39,971 nucleotides of DNA from Catenulispora pinistramenti (GTDB lineage Bacteria; Actinomycetota; Actinomycetes; Streptomycetales; Catenulisporaceae): the NCBI RefSeq assembly GCF_018274385.1, contig NZ_JAAFYZ010000079.1, positions 1 through 39,971 of the forward strand, given 5' to 3'. The position numbers and the translations under genes are program-made. The notes under the pieces are model-generated. The model was not told the DNA's origin. It saw only the letters and a program-made list of their open reading frames with translations, and made no database searches. This document shows, piece by piece, positions 11,827 through 20,843 of this stretch. Position 1 is the first letter of the stretch; every line of letters begins with the position of its first letter.

Positions 11827-11854
11827 GCGCCCTCGGCCGTCGGGTCGGGGGCGC
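11827..11854. repeat. Right copy of 28-bp hairpin repeat flanking the TA module
   Basis: The sequence can form GCGCCC...GGGGGCGC pairing and matches the hppA terminator core (10966-10993) at 27 of 28 bases, but it lacks the outer A/T arms and the T-tract. It lies 5 bases after the toxin stop. Confidence 0.88.
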
Positions 11855-11880
11855 TTCGCGTTTCCCGGGACAATGGACCC

Positions 11881-13371
11881 ATGGAGAAGCTGCGCGAAGC
11901 CCTGATCAAGGCCGACTACACCGTGGACGGCGTCCTGGAAGTGCTCGGCCCGCTCGCCTACTCGGCGCTGGCCCGGAGCGAGAGCGTTCCGGCGTTGCGC
12001 GCGACGACCGGGGGTTCGCCGGTGGAGACGCTGGTGCGGCTCTTCCTGCTTCAGCAGCCGGTGGATCGGAAGGCGGCGGAGGCGGCGTTGCCGGTGGCGG
12101 AGTCGTTGGCCGCTGAGCTTGTCGAGGTGGACGGGGATCAGGTGCGGGCCGCGATCGACATCCGGCCTTATGGCGACGATGACGGGCATGACTGGTACCT
12201 GGTCTCCGACCTGTCCGGCGGTCTTCATGCGCAGGGGCAGGGGCACCCGGTGCGGGAGGATCACGTGCTGGGGGTCGGTGGGGCCTCCACCACGCTGGCG
12301 CAGCTCACCATCCGGGACCAGTTCGGCTCCGCGCTCGACGTCGGGACCGGCGGCGGGGTGCAGGCGCTGCATTTGGCGACGCACGTCGACCGGGTGGTGG
12401 GTACCGATCGGAATCCGCGGGCGCTCAAGTTGGCGCGGCTGACTCAGCAGCTCTCCGGCGTTGGGCCGTTCGATCTGCGGGAAGGTTCCTTGTTCGAGCC
12501 GGTTCAGGGGGAGAAGTTCGATCTGATCGTCTCCAATCCGCCGTTCGTCATCTCACCTGACAATGCCGCGCAGGGTGGCCGCTTCGTCTACCGCGACTCG
12601 GGGTTGCCGGCCGATGAGGTGTGCCGCCAGTTGATCAGTAATGCGCACCGGCACCTGGCCGAGAACGGCTGGTGCCAGGTGCTGGCCAACTGGCTGCACG
12701 TGGACGGCGTGGACTGGCGCGAGCGGGTGGCCGGGTGGGTGCGGGAGACCGGCTGTGACGCGTGGGTGGTGCAGCGGGAGGCGCAGGACCCGGCTGAGTA
12801 CGTAGAGCTGTGGCTGCGGGACTCCGGCGAGTACGGGACCCCGGACTACCTGCGCCGCTATGACGCCTGGCTGGACTACTTCGAGCAGAACCGGGTCAAC
12901 GCCATCGGGTTCGGCTGGATCACCCTGCACAACGCCGGCGCCGAGCACCCGCTGCTGCGGCTGGAGGAGATCTCGCACCCGGTGGAGCAGCCGCTCGGCC
13001 CGCACATCCCCAGCTGGTTCGCGCGGCACGACTTCCTGCGGGACGTCGACGACGACGCGCTCATGCACCGCAAGCTGGCCGTGGCGCCGGACGTGCGCTG
13101 GGAACAGCTGGCGCGGCCGACGTACGAGGGCGGCAGCGGGTGGGGCACGGACTCCTCGCGGCTGAGCCAGCAGGAGGGCTTCCTGCGCTCTGCGGACATC
13201 GACCCGGTCGGGGCGGCCGTGGTGGGCGCCTCCGACGGTGAGACCCCGCTGGGGGAAATTCTGGACGCTGTGGGCGAACGCTACGGAATCGACGGCCAGA
13301 ACCTGCGGACCGGAGCGGTCGAGGCCATCCGGGGGCTGGTCGAGGACGGATATCTGTTCCCCGTCGCATAG
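11881..13371 (+). CDS. Class I SAM-dependent methyltransferase with NPPF motif
   Basis: The 496-residue protein has an N-terminal helical region, a SAM-binding motif LDVGTGGGVQALHLA (about 152-166), GTDRNPRALKLA as motif II, and NPPF at 219-222. NPPF/NPPY is typical of methyltransferases acting on amino or amide nitrogens of protein Gln, DNA or rRNA bases. A C-terminal part of about 200 residues has no motif I can name. Homologues sit between hppA and topA in streptomycetes. A GACAAT element ends 6 bases before the ATG and there is no Shine-Dalgarno, so a leaderless mRNA is likely. The substrate is unknown. Confidence 0.85.
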   Translation: MEKLREALIKADYTVDGVLEVLGPLAYSALARSESVPALRATTGGSPVETLVRLFLLQQPVDRKAAEAALPVAESLAAELVEVDGDQVRAAIDIRPYGDDDGHDWYLVSDLSGGLHAQGQGHPVREDHVLGVGGASTTLAQLTIRDQFGSALDVGTGGGVQALHLATHVDRVVGTDRNPRALKLARLTQQLSGVGPFDLREGSLFEPVQGEKFDLIVSNPPFVISPDNAAQGGRFVYRDSGLPADEVCRQLISNAHRHLAENGWCQVLANWLHVDGVDWRERVAGWVRETGCDAWVVQREAQDPAEYVELWLRDSGEYGTPDYLRRYDAWLDYFEQNRVNAIGFGWITLHNAGAEHPLLRLEEISHPVEQPLGPHIPSWFARHDFLRDVDDDALMHRKLAVAPDVRWEQLARPTYEGGSGWGTDSSRLSQQEGFLRSADIDPVGAAVVGASDGETPLGEILDAVGERYGIDGQNLRTGAVEAIRGLVEDGYLFPVA

Positions 13372-13671
13372 CGCACACTCGGCGCTGTCATCAGGGTCTA
13401 TCCCCTCAACACCGGTTGTCCCGCGTCACATCCGTCCCGTCTCTGGCGTTTTCCGGTTCCGTCCTATACGCCAGTTCGGGTTAACGTTCGGTTGTACGCC
13501 GACCATTCAAGACAACGAGTAGGACACAGTAGACAGCGCGGAGACGTACGGCTGAGGTACGGTCACTCTCCGTTGGTGTCGCGGTTTCCGAACCACGTGT
13601 CGTACCGCGGTGTGCGGGGTACGCCCAAGCGCGTATCCCTTGGGGCTAGAAGCTGGGAAGCAGAGGTAACG
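13372..13671. promoter_or_regulatory. Intergenic region before topA
   Basis: The 300 bases contain no convincing gene. The stretch around 13449-13535 is less GC-rich than its surroundings and has several weak promoter-like elements (TTCAAG at 13506 with TAGACA at 13530, spacing 18; TTGTAC at 13492). topA promoters respond to supercoiling in other bacteria. Nothing here proves that. Confidence 0.4.
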
Positions 13672-16509
13672 GTGGCAGGCAAGGGTTCAGCGGACTCGGG
13701 CGCGGCGACTCGCCGGCTGGTCATCGTCGAGTCGCCGGCCAAGGCGAAGACGATCAAGGGCTACCTCGGCCCGGGCTACACCGTGGAGGCCTCAGTGGGC
13801 CACATCCGCGACCTGCCGGCCGGGGCCGACGAGGTGCCCGAGAAGTACAAGGGCACCTCGATGGGTCGGCTCGGCGTGGACGTGGACGGCGACTTCGAGC
13901 CGCTGTACCTGGTCAACGCCGACAAGCGGAAGCAGGTCGCCAAGCTCAAGGACTTGCTCAAGGAAGCCGACGAACTCCTGCTCGCCACCGACGAGGACCG
14001 CGAGGGCGAGGCGATCGCCTGGCACCTGCAGGAAGTGCTCAAGCCCAAGGTCCCCGCCAAGCGCATGGTCTTCCACGAGATCACCCGCGAGGCGATCCAG
14101 GAGGCCGCCCGCAACACCCGCGACATCGACATGCCGCTGGTCGACGCGCAGGAGACCCGGCGCATCCTGGACCGGCTCTACGGCTACGAGGTCTCCCCGG
14201 TGCTGTGGAAGAAGGTCCGCACCGGGCTGTCCGCGGGCCGGGTGCAGTCGGTGGCCACCCGCATGGTCGTGGATCGGGAGCGGGAGCGCATCGCGTTCAC
14301 CGCCGCCGAGTACTGGGACCTGAACGGCGTCTTCGAGACGCTGAAGGCCGGCAGCCCGGACGACCCGCGCACGATGGCCGCCCGGCTGGCGTCCGTCGAC
14401 GGCAAGCGGGTCGCCTCCGGCCGGGACTTCGGCCCGGACGGCCGGCTCAAGCCGAACAGCCAGAACGTCGCCCACCTGACCGAGGTCACCGCCAAGGCGC
14501 TGGCCGCCGCGCTGCGGGACGCCGACTTCAGCGTCCGCGGCGTGGAGCGCAAGCCGTACCGGCGCTCGCCCTACGCGCCGTTCCGGACCACCACGATGCA
14601 GCAGGAGGCCAGCCGCAAGCTCGGCATGGACTCCAAGCGCGCCATGCGGGTCGCGCAGAGCCTGTATGAGAACGGCTACATCACCTATATGCGTACCGAC
14701 AGCATCACGCTGTCGGACACCGCGCTGAACGCCGCGCGGACCCAGGTGCGCGAGCTGTACGGCGCCGACTACCTGCCGGACGTGCCGCGCCGCTACGACT
14801 CCAAGGTGAAGAACGCGCAGGAGGCGCACGAGGCGATCCGGCCCTCCGGCGACACCTTCCGCACGCCGGCGCAGACCGGCCTGAAGGGCGACGAGTTCCG
14901 GCTCTACGAGCTGATCTGGATGCGCACCGTCGCCTCCCAGATGAAGGACGCCACCGGGCACACGGTGACCGTGAAGGTCGGCGGCGCCGCCTCCGACGGC
15001 CGGGACGTGGAGTTCAGCGCCAGCGGCCGCATCATCTCCTTCCACGGCTTCCTGAAGGCCTACGTGGAGGGCACCGACGACCCGGACGCCGCGCTGGACG
15101 ACTCCGAGCAGCGGCTGCCCGCGGTGGCCGAGGGCGACGCGCTGACCACCACCAAGGTCACCGCGGACGGGCACTCGACCAAACCGCCGGCCCGGTTCAC
15201 CGAGGCCTCGCTGATCAAGGACATGGAAGAGCGCGAGATCGGCCGGCCCTCGACGTACTCGACGATCCTCGGCACGATCCTGGACCGCGGCTACGTGTTC
15301 AAGAAGGGCACGGCGCTGGTCCCGTCCTACATCGCTTTCGCGGTGGTCGGGCTGCTGGAGAACCACTTCGGCGACCTGGTGAACTACGAGTTCACCGCGC
15401 GCATGGAGGACGACCTGGACCGGATCGCGCGCGGCGAGGCCCAGCGGGTGCCGTGGCTGCGGCGCTTCTACTTCGGCCCGACCGAGGCCGAGACCGCGGC
15501 CGCCGGTCCCCGGGGCGGCGACAACGGCGCGGTGTTCGACCACCTCGGCGGACTGAAGGACCTGGTCACCGACCTGGGCAACATCGACGCCCGGGAGGTG
15601 AACTCGTTCCCGGTCGGCAACGACGGGATCATCCTGCGCGTCGGCCGCTTCGGCCCGTACATCGAGCGCAACCTGGAGGACGGGACCCAGCAGCGTGCCT
15701 CGGTCCCCGACGACCTGCCGCCGGACGAGCTGACCGAGGCCTTCGCCGAGGAGCTGTTCCTGCTCCCCAGCGGCGACCGCGAACTGGGCAAGGACCCGTC
15801 GACCGGCTTCGAGGTCGTGGCCAAGGCCGGACGCTTCGGCCCGTACGTCACCGAGATCCTGCCCGAGGGCACCCCGACCCGCGGCAAGAACGCGGTCAAG
15901 GCCCGCACCGGCTCCCTGTTCAAGAACATGGGCCTGGACACGGTGACGCTGGAGGAGGCGCTGCAGCTGCTCTCGCTCCCGCGCGTCGTCGGCGCCGACC
16001 CGGAGTCCGGCGAGGAGATCACGGTGCAGAACGGGCGGTACGGGCCGTACCTGAAGAAGGGTGCGGACTCCCGCTCGATCACCTCCGAGGAGGAGATCTT
16101 CACGATCACCCTCGAAGAGGCGCTGGAGATCTACAAGCAGCCGAAGGCCCGGGGCCGGGGCGCGGCCAAGCCGCCGCTGCGCGAGCTGGGGCCGGACCCG
16201 GTGTCGGGGAAGCAGATCGTGATCAAGTCGGGCTTCTACGGCGAGTACCTGACCGACGGCGAGACCAACGTGACGATTCCCAAGAGCGAGACCGTCGAGG
16301 GGATCACGCCGCAGAAGGCCTTCGAGCTGCTGGCCGAGAAGCGGGCCAAGGGGCCGGCGAAGAAGACGGCCAAGAAGGCGCCGGCGAAGAAGACCGCCGC
16401 GAAGAAGACGGCGGCTTCGGGGACGAAGACGGCGAAGGCCACGGCGGCCAAGAAGACGACGGCCAAGAAGACGACGGCTAAGAAGGCGGCTGGGTCGGCG
16501 GCCAAGTAG
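13672..16509 (+). CDS. topA: DNA topoisomerase I (type IA)
   Basis: The 945-residue enzyme relaxes negative supercoils. It has the TOPRIM start RRLVIVESPAKAKTI and acidic ATDEDREGEA (Asp107, Asp109 for Mg), and catalytic Tyr339 in YITYMRTDS. Instead of zinc fingers, the C-terminus has repeated FGPY/YGPY-containing modules, then about 50 residues of KKTAKK-type lysine repeats, a feature of actinobacterial TopA that increases processivity. GTG 13672 is chosen: AGAGGT lies just upstream and family alignment begins here. The frame stays open to 13492, but that stretch does not look like protein. Confidence 0.96.
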   Translation: MAGKGSADSGAATRRLVIVESPAKAKTIKGYLGPGYTVEASVGHIRDLPAGADEVPEKYKGTSMGRLGVDVDGDFEPLYLVNADKRKQVAKLKDLLKEADELLLATDEDREGEAIAWHLQEVLKPKVPAKRMVFHEITREAIQEAARNTRDIDMPLVDAQETRRILDRLYGYEVSPVLWKKVRTGLSAGRVQSVATRMVVDRERERIAFTAAEYWDLNGVFETLKAGSPDDPRTMAARLASVDGKRVASGRDFGPDGRLKPNSQNVAHLTEVTAKALAAALRDADFSVRGVERKPYRRSPYAPFRTTTMQQEASRKLGMDSKRAMRVAQSLYENGYITYMRTDSITLSDTALNAARTQVRELYGADYLPDVPRRYDSKVKNAQEAHEAIRPSGDTFRTPAQTGLKGDEFRLYELIWMRTVASQMKDATGHTVTVKVGGAASDGRDVEFSASGRIISFHGFLKAYVEGTDDPDAALDDSEQRLPAVAEGDALTTTKVTADGHSTKPPARFTEASLIKDMEEREIGRPSTYSTILGTILDRGYVFKKGTALVPSYIAFAVVGLLENHFGDLVNYEFTARMEDDLDRIARGEAQRVPWLRRFYFGPTEAETAAAGPRGGDNGAVFDHLGGLKDLVTDLGNIDAREVNSFPVGNDGIILRVGRFGPYIERNLEDGTQQRASVPDDLPPDELTEAFAEELFLLPSGDRELGKDPSTGFEVVAKAGRFGPYVTEILPEGTPTRGKNAVKARTGSLFKNMGLDTVTLEEALQLLSLPRVVGADPESGEEITVQNGRYGPYLKKGADSRSITSEEEIFTITLEEALEIYKQPKARGRGAAKPPLRELGPDPVSGKQIVIKSGFYGEYLTDGETNVTIPKSETVEGITPQKAFELLAEKRAKGPAKKTAKKAPAKKTAAKKTAASGTKTAKATAAKKTTAKKTTAKKAAGSAAK

Positions 16510-16520
16510 GCGGCGGGTGG

Positions 16521-16541
16521 AGCCGGCCGGTTCGGTCGGCT
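16521..16541 (+). terminator. Candidate topA terminator hairpin
   Basis: AGCCGGCC and GGTCGGCT pair around a GGTTC loop with one G-T wobble, 12 bases after the topA stop. There is no T-tract. The rest of 16542-16777 shows no gene. Confidence 0.4.
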
Positions 16542-16790
16542 TCGCTCGTCCGAGTGAAGAAGAGCCTTGATCACAGTGAGGCCGGGTAGCGAAGCGGAGA
16601 TCGTTCACAAGATCGAAGCATGAGCGTGGCCTGGCCGAGCTGGAGCATGCCTCCGATCGACGGTTTCACCTCCGCGGCCCTTCGACTTCGTATCGGCATC
16701 GACTTCACCACGATGCGCGACTACCGCTGATCGATCAACTTGGCGCGTTCGGCCGACCCGGAGTGGGGCGGACCGGCCATAATGGCGCGC

Positions 16791-17348
16791 ATGAGTTCGA
16801 GCACGCACCCGATCCACGGCGTCCACATCCGCGAGGCGGTGGCCGGGGACGCCGAGGACATCGGGCGGGTGCGGCACGCCTCGTGGCAGGTGGCCTATTC
16901 GGGGTTGATGCCGGCCGACTATCTGGCCGGGCTGTCGGTGGACGGGTTCGTGCTCAGTGCGCGGCGGATGCTGGCCGACCGGGCGGCGCACCGGGTGGAG
17001 GTGCTGGTCGCCGAGGTCGGCGGGGTGGTGTCCGGGTTCGCGTCGGTGGGCCCCAGCCGGGACGCCGATCTGGCCGACGGGTCGGCCGAGGGCAGCGTGG
17101 GGGAGCTGTACGCCATATACCTCGATCCGGCGATCTGGCGGCTCGGGATCGGGGCCCGGTTGCAGGAGATCGCGCTGGAGCGGCTGCGGGCCCAGGGGTA
17201 CGCCGAGGCGACGTTGTGGGTGCTGGCCACCAACAGCGCGTCGCGGGCGTTCTACGAGCACACCGGGTGGCGGCACGTCGGCGGGGTCTCCGGGTTCGAG
17301 GCCGGGACCGAGGTGCTGGACGAGACCCGGTACCGCAGAACTTTGTGA
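16791..17348 (+). CDS. GNAT family N-acetyltransferase
   Basis: The 185-residue single GNAT domain has motif A LYAIYLDPAIWRLGIGARLQ, with R-x-x-G-x-G/A for acetyl-CoA pyrophosphate, followed by ATLWVLATNSASRAFYEHTGW (motif B). RVRHASWQVAYSGLMP near the N-terminus is typical of small-molecule or peptide acetyltransferases of this group. ATG 16791 is chosen because CATAAT ends 7 bases before it, an excellent -10 for a leaderless mRNA. An in-frame ATG at 16782 lies within the -10. The substrate is not predictable. Confidence 0.85.
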   Translation: MSSSTHPIHGVHIREAVAGDAEDIGRVRHASWQVAYSGLMPADYLAGLSVDGFVLSARRMLADRAAHRVEVLVAEVGGVVSGFASVGPSRDADLADGSAEGSVGELYAIYLDPAIWRLGIGARLQEIALERLRAQGYAEATLWVLATNSASRAFYEHTGWRHVGGVSGFEAGTEVLDETRYRRTL

Positions 17349-17513
17349 TCTTCTCCGGCGCCGGGTCCCTCGTTCGGTGGAAACCGCCGACCGTCTGACC
17401 ACGCTCCCCGCGATACGTCCTTTTTGTGATGAAGTATTGCCGATGGTGATGGGTAGCTCATCCCACAGCCATTCGGACACTCACCCACTCGGGCGGCGCG
17501 GAAGGAGTTCGGC

Positions 17514-18788
17514 ATGCGGGGACGCGGGAACGGCCGGCGGGCGACGCTCGTGACGGCCACGGTCCTGGCCGCCGTGCTGCTCAGCACCGTGGCGTATGCC
17601 GACCCGAGCACGCCGGTGATCCCCGGACAGGGGGACATCGACCGGGCGAAGGCCGACGTCCGCGACCGGCAGTCGGCGGCCGACCGGATCCAGGCCGCCC
17701 TGGACGCCGCCGACGGCCGCCTGCGGTCCCTGCAGGCGAGCGCGGGGCTGGCGGCGGAGGCGTACGACACAGCCGTGGCACAGGCGGCGACAGCGGCGCA
17801 GGCGGCCGACGCGGCCCGCACCGCCGCGGCCGCGGCGCTGGACGCGCAGCACCAGGCCGAGCAGCGGCTCGGGGCGTTCGCGGCCGAGACCTACCGCCAG
17901 GGCCCGGACATGGCGGCCGCGCTGACGCTGCTGCACGCCGGCTCGCTGCACGACTTCGCGGTCCAGCGGCAGGCCCTGGCGAACCACGACGCGGCCGAGG
18001 CGCTGGCCGTGGCCGACGCCCGGCAGGCCACGAAGGCCGCGGCGGCGGCGGGTCAGCAGGCTGACCGCACGGCCGCGGACCAGCGGCGCGCGCAGGCGCG
18101 GGCGCAGAGCGCGCTGGACGCGGCGCGGGCGGCGGCGGCCGGCGCGCAGAGGCAGCTGGCCGGGATCCAGGCGCAGCGCGATGGGCTGGTGCGGGAGTTG
18201 GCGGCGGCGCAGGGCGTCGAGGTCGGGCTGGAGCAGCAGCGGCAGACCGGGCTGGCGGAGGTGGCCGCGCAACAGGCGGCTGCCGCAGCCGCGGCGCGGT
18301 CGGCAGCCGCGGCGGCGGCGAGCGGGGCGTCGCAGGCGCGGGCGCAGGCAGTGGCTGGTGGCGGCGGTGGCGCCTTGTCGGCGCCGAGCGCCGGGCTGGA
18401 GGGCCCCGTGCCATCCGCCGACGGCGCCGTCCGCCTGATGCTGAACTACATCTACGCGCAGCTCGGCAAGCCCTACGTCTGGGGCGGCGCGGGCCCGGAC
18501 GTGTTCGACTGCTCAGGCCTGGCGATGCGCGGCCTGGAAGCCGGCGGCTGGTCCTTCCCGCACCCGGCGCAGTGGCAGTACCTGGCGATGCACCCGCTCA
18601 CGTACAGCCAGCTCCGCCCGGGCGACCTGGTCTTCTGGGCCGAGGACGGCAGCGACCCGCACACCATCTACCACGAGGCCGTCTACATCGGGAACGACCG
18701 CATCATCCAGGCACCGCACCCCGGCGGGGTGGTGGAGCAGCAGTCGTTGTGGATCAACGGGACGCCGAGCTTCTACGGACGGCCGTAG
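17514..18788 (+). CDS. Secreted NlpC/P60 peptidoglycan endopeptidase with coiled coil
   Basis: The 424-residue protein has a signal peptide (RRATLVTATVLAAVLLSTVAYA), then about 230 residues of Ala/Gln/Arg-rich heptad-like helices, a linker, and a C-terminal NlpC/P60 domain. The catalytic residues are Cys333 in FDCSGLAM and His387 in YHEAVYIG. The fold YVWGGAGPDVFDCSG is standard. It should cut peptide stems of peptidoglycan outside the cell. The coiled coil is like those of RipA/PcsB-type hydrolases, which keep the enzyme inactive until engaged. GAAGGAG lies 6 bases before the ATG. Confidence 0.92.
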   Translation: MRGRGNGRRATLVTATVLAAVLLSTVAYADPSTPVIPGQGDIDRAKADVRDRQSAADRIQAALDAADGRLRSLQASAGLAAEAYDTAVAQAATAAQAADAARTAAAAALDAQHQAEQRLGAFAAETYRQGPDMAAALTLLHAGSLHDFAVQRQALANHDAAEALAVADARQATKAAAAAGQQADRTAADQRRAQARAQSALDAARAAAAGAQRQLAGIQAQRDGLVRELAAAQGVEVGLEQQRQTGLAEVAAQQAAAAAAARSAAAAAASGASQARAQAVAGGGGGALSAPSAGLEGPVPSADGAVRLMLNYIYAQLGKPYVWGGAGPDVFDCSGLAMRGLEAGGWSFPHPAQWQYLAMHPLTYSQLRPGDLVFWAEDGSDPHTIYHEAVYIGNDRIIQAPHPGGVVEQQSLWINGTPSFYGRP

Positions 18789-18843
18789 CGGTGCGGATGG
18801 ACTAGGAAGGTCTGTGGCGCGGCGACGCCGATAGCCTGACAGC

Positions 18844-19317
18844 ATGCCGATTCCCGAGTTCATCGTCGACATCCGCAAGAAGATCGGCCACGACCTGCTG
18901 TGGCTCCCCGGGGTCACCGGCCTGGTCGTCGACGACGCGCAGCGGGTGTTGCTGGTGCGGCGTGCCGACGACCTCCGATGGACGCTCGTCACCGGCTGTC
19001 TGGATCCGGGCGAGCAGCCGGCCGTGGGGATCATGCGCGAGATCCTGGAGGAGACCGGCGTGGCGGCCCGGGCCGAGCGGGTGCTGGCGGTGGACGTGAC
19101 GAGTCAGCACACGCATCCCAACGGGGACGAGACCGTGTTCCTGGATGTGGGATTCGTCTGTACGCCGACAGGAGGCTCCGCGCGCGTCAACGACGACGAG
19201 TCGGTCGACGTCGGATGGTTTCCGATCGCGGAGCTGCCCACGCTGCCCGAGCGGCACGAGAAGTACGTGCGGCGCTACCTCGACGGGATCGAGACGACCT
19301 GGTTCGCAGAAGCCTGA
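18844..19317 (+). CDS. NUDIX hydrolase
   Basis: The 157-residue protein has a complete Nudix box at residues 51-73 (G-x5-E-x7-R-E-x2-E-E-x-G), where the glutamates bind Mg. It cleaves a nucleoside diphosphate linked to some group. The family includes ADP-ribose, NADH, Ap4A and oxidised-nucleotide hydrolases, and the sequence alone does not decide which. TAGCCT ends 6 bases before the ATG and there is no Shine-Dalgarno, so a leaderless mRNA is likely. A macro-domain gene follows 65 bases downstream on the same strand. Confidence 0.9.
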   Translation: MPIPEFIVDIRKKIGHDLLWLPGVTGLVVDDAQRVLLVRRADDLRWTLVTGCLDPGEQPAVGIMREILEETGVAARAERVLAVDVTSQHTHPNGDETVFLDVGFVCTPTGGSARVNDDESVDVGWFPIAELPTLPERHEKYVRRYLDGIETTWFAEA

Positions 19318-19382
19318 GCCGGACCGCCGAATTCCCCGTTTATCGGCTCGCGGCTGTCAGACCCGGGCCGGATGATGGCGGC

Positions 19383-19859
19383 ATGGCTCCCATCCGATAC
19401 CTGGCCGGTGACGCGACGGTTCCGCAGGCGAAGGGACCGAAGCTGATCGCGCATGTCTGCAACGACCGGGGCGGCTGGGGCAAGGGCTTCGTGCTGGCGG
19501 TGTCGGCGCGGTGGCAGGAGCCTGAGAAGGCCTTCCGGAAGTGGTACCGCGAGCGCTCGGCCAACGACTTCGGGCTGGGCGCGGTGCAGGTGGTCGAGGT
19601 CGGCCGGGGGCTGTGGGTGGCCAACATGATCGGGCAGCACGGGACCAAGACCGGTTCGGCCGGGCCGCCGATCCGGTACGAGGCCGTCGACCAGTGCCTG
19701 GCGCGGCTGGCCGAGCATGCGCTCGAGCTCGGGGCGTCCGTGCACATGCCGCGGATCGGCTGCGGGCTGGCCGGGGGCAAGTGGGGGCGGGTCGAGCCGC
19801 TGGTGGCCGTGCGGCTGGGGGAGCGCGACATAGCGGTCACGATCTACGACCACGACTGA
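19383..19859 (+). CDS. Macro-domain protein (ADP-ribose binding/hydrolysis)
   Basis: The 158-residue single macro domain has YLAGDATVPQ at the start, then IAHVCNDRGGWGKGF, the ADP-ribose-binding segment of the ALC1/TARG1/Poa1-like group, and MPRIGCGLAGGKWGRVEPL later. Members bind ADP-ribose or remove it from glutamate, DNA bases or 1''-phosphate. ATG 19383 is chosen because protein similarity begins at MAPIRYLAGDAT; the reading frame is open much further upstream but overlaps the NUDIX gene. No Shine-Dalgarno is seen. The preceding NUDIX gene suggests a shared ADP-ribose substrate. Confidence 0.85.
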   Translation: MAPIRYLAGDATVPQAKGPKLIAHVCNDRGGWGKGFVLAVSARWQEPEKAFRKWYRERSANDFGLGAVQVVEVGRGLWVANMIGQHGTKTGSAGPPIRYEAVDQCLARLAEHALELGASVHMPRIGCGLAGGKWGRVEPLVAVRLGERDIAVTIYDHD

Positions 19860-19880
19860 CGTGCGCCGCGCCCCCTGCCC

Positions 19881-20654
19881 TCAGCAGTGGCACAGCAGCC
19901 GCACGACGACGCAGTCCTCGTCCAGCTCCTCCAGGTACGCCGTGGACCGCCGGGCGAACGTGTCGCTCTCCTCGTCGGGGCCGGGGCTGTAGGGCTTGAT
20001 CCCGGTCCACTCACCGTCCAGGGTGAGCAGGGCGGCGCGCGCCACGGCCCAGGTCTCGGCCAGGTCGAAACCGGGTTCCGGGTCGCGGGTGTAGACGGTG
20101 ATCGGGTCGGTGTCCGGGCCGAGGACCCAGGCGCCCAGGCTCGGGTAGCGTTCGAAGACCGACTGGTGGTTCAGGGCTTTGATCAGCGGCTGGGCGTGGT
20201 GGTCGGCGACCGCCTGCTTGCGGGGGTAGCCCTCGGGGTCGGCGGCGTGCCGGGCCAGGAACGCGGTCAGCGGCTCGGCCGGGGGGTGGTCGGCCACCAG
20301 GCGTTCGAAGTCGCGCTGCTGGGACTCCCAGTAGGTCAGCGCCTCGGTGCGGGCGGTGCGGCGGCAGGCGTCGAAGTCCAGCAGGCCGCGCGGGCCGCCG
20401 TCGCAGCGGAGCGGTTCGTGCGGGGTGCCGACGACCACCGGGTCGGCGTGGATCAGCCGGGGGTCGCCGTCGTGCCGGGGCTTCACGGCGAAGCGCTGGC
20501 GGCCGGCGTCCACCCGGTACCAGTCCCAGGTCGCGTCCGGATCGAAGTCGTCGCCGCGGTTCATGTCGAACGGCGCCATCGCCTCGGCCAGCGCCCCCTG
20601 GACGTCGGGGAGCGCGGACGGCGGCAGGCAGACGTTGACCCGGTATTTGCTCAT
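19881..20654 (-). CDS. Conserved-looking protein of unknown function
   Basis: The 257-residue protein begins MSKYRVNVCLPPSA and ends in CVVVRLLCHC. GAGGGG lies upstream of the ATG. It is acidic and soluble, with no signal peptide or membrane segment. It is rich in Trp, His and Asp, with DATWDWYRVDAGRQRF and WESQQRDFERLVADHPP. I recognise no domain; it resembles actinomycete hypothetical proteins with an MSKYRVTVCIPP-like start. It is convergent with the macro-domain gene, only 21 bases apart. Confidence 0.75.
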   Translation of the reverse strand: MSKYRVNVCLPPSALPDVQGALAEAMAPFDMNRGDDFDPDATWDWYRVDAGRQRFAVKPRHDGDPRLIHADPVVVGTPHEPLRCDGGPRGLLDFDACRRTARTEALTYWESQQRDFERLVADHPPAEPLTAFLARHAADPEGYPRKQAVADHHAQPLIKALNHQSVFERYPSLGAWVLGPDTDPITVYTRDPEPGFDLAETWAVARAALLTLDGEWTGIKPYSPGPDEESDTFARRSTAYLEELDEDCVVVRLLCHC

Positions 20655-20811
20655 GGCTGCGGCCCCTCTCGCCGGTCGCGGAGGGGCCGATGTTAGCGGG
20701 CGGGGGCGCGGGCGGCCAGCGGACTTACGGAGATCTCAGGGATCTGGAGGGATTTCTGGGATTCCTGGAGTCCGGGCATCTCAGAGTGCGGCGAGGCGCC
20801 CCGGGACGCAA

Positions 20812-20843
20812 AGCCCCCGGCGGGATCACTCCCGCCGGGGGCT
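20812..20843 (-). terminator. ppa terminator
   Basis: AGCCCCCGGCGGGA and TCCCGCCGGGGGCT form a perfect 14-bp stem with a 4-base loop. On the minus strand, downstream of ppa, it is followed by TTT. The remainder of 20655-20922 shows no gene. Confidence 0.85.

Noticed and set aside
13792..16608. 938-codon minus-strand open frame opposite topA
   Set aside because: Mirror of topA codons; no motifs and no ribosome site.
17349..17513. Possible c-di-AMP (ydaO) riboswitch before the NlpC/P60 gene
   Set aside because: Such riboswitches often precede these genes in actinobacteria, but I could not find the conserved core or stems.
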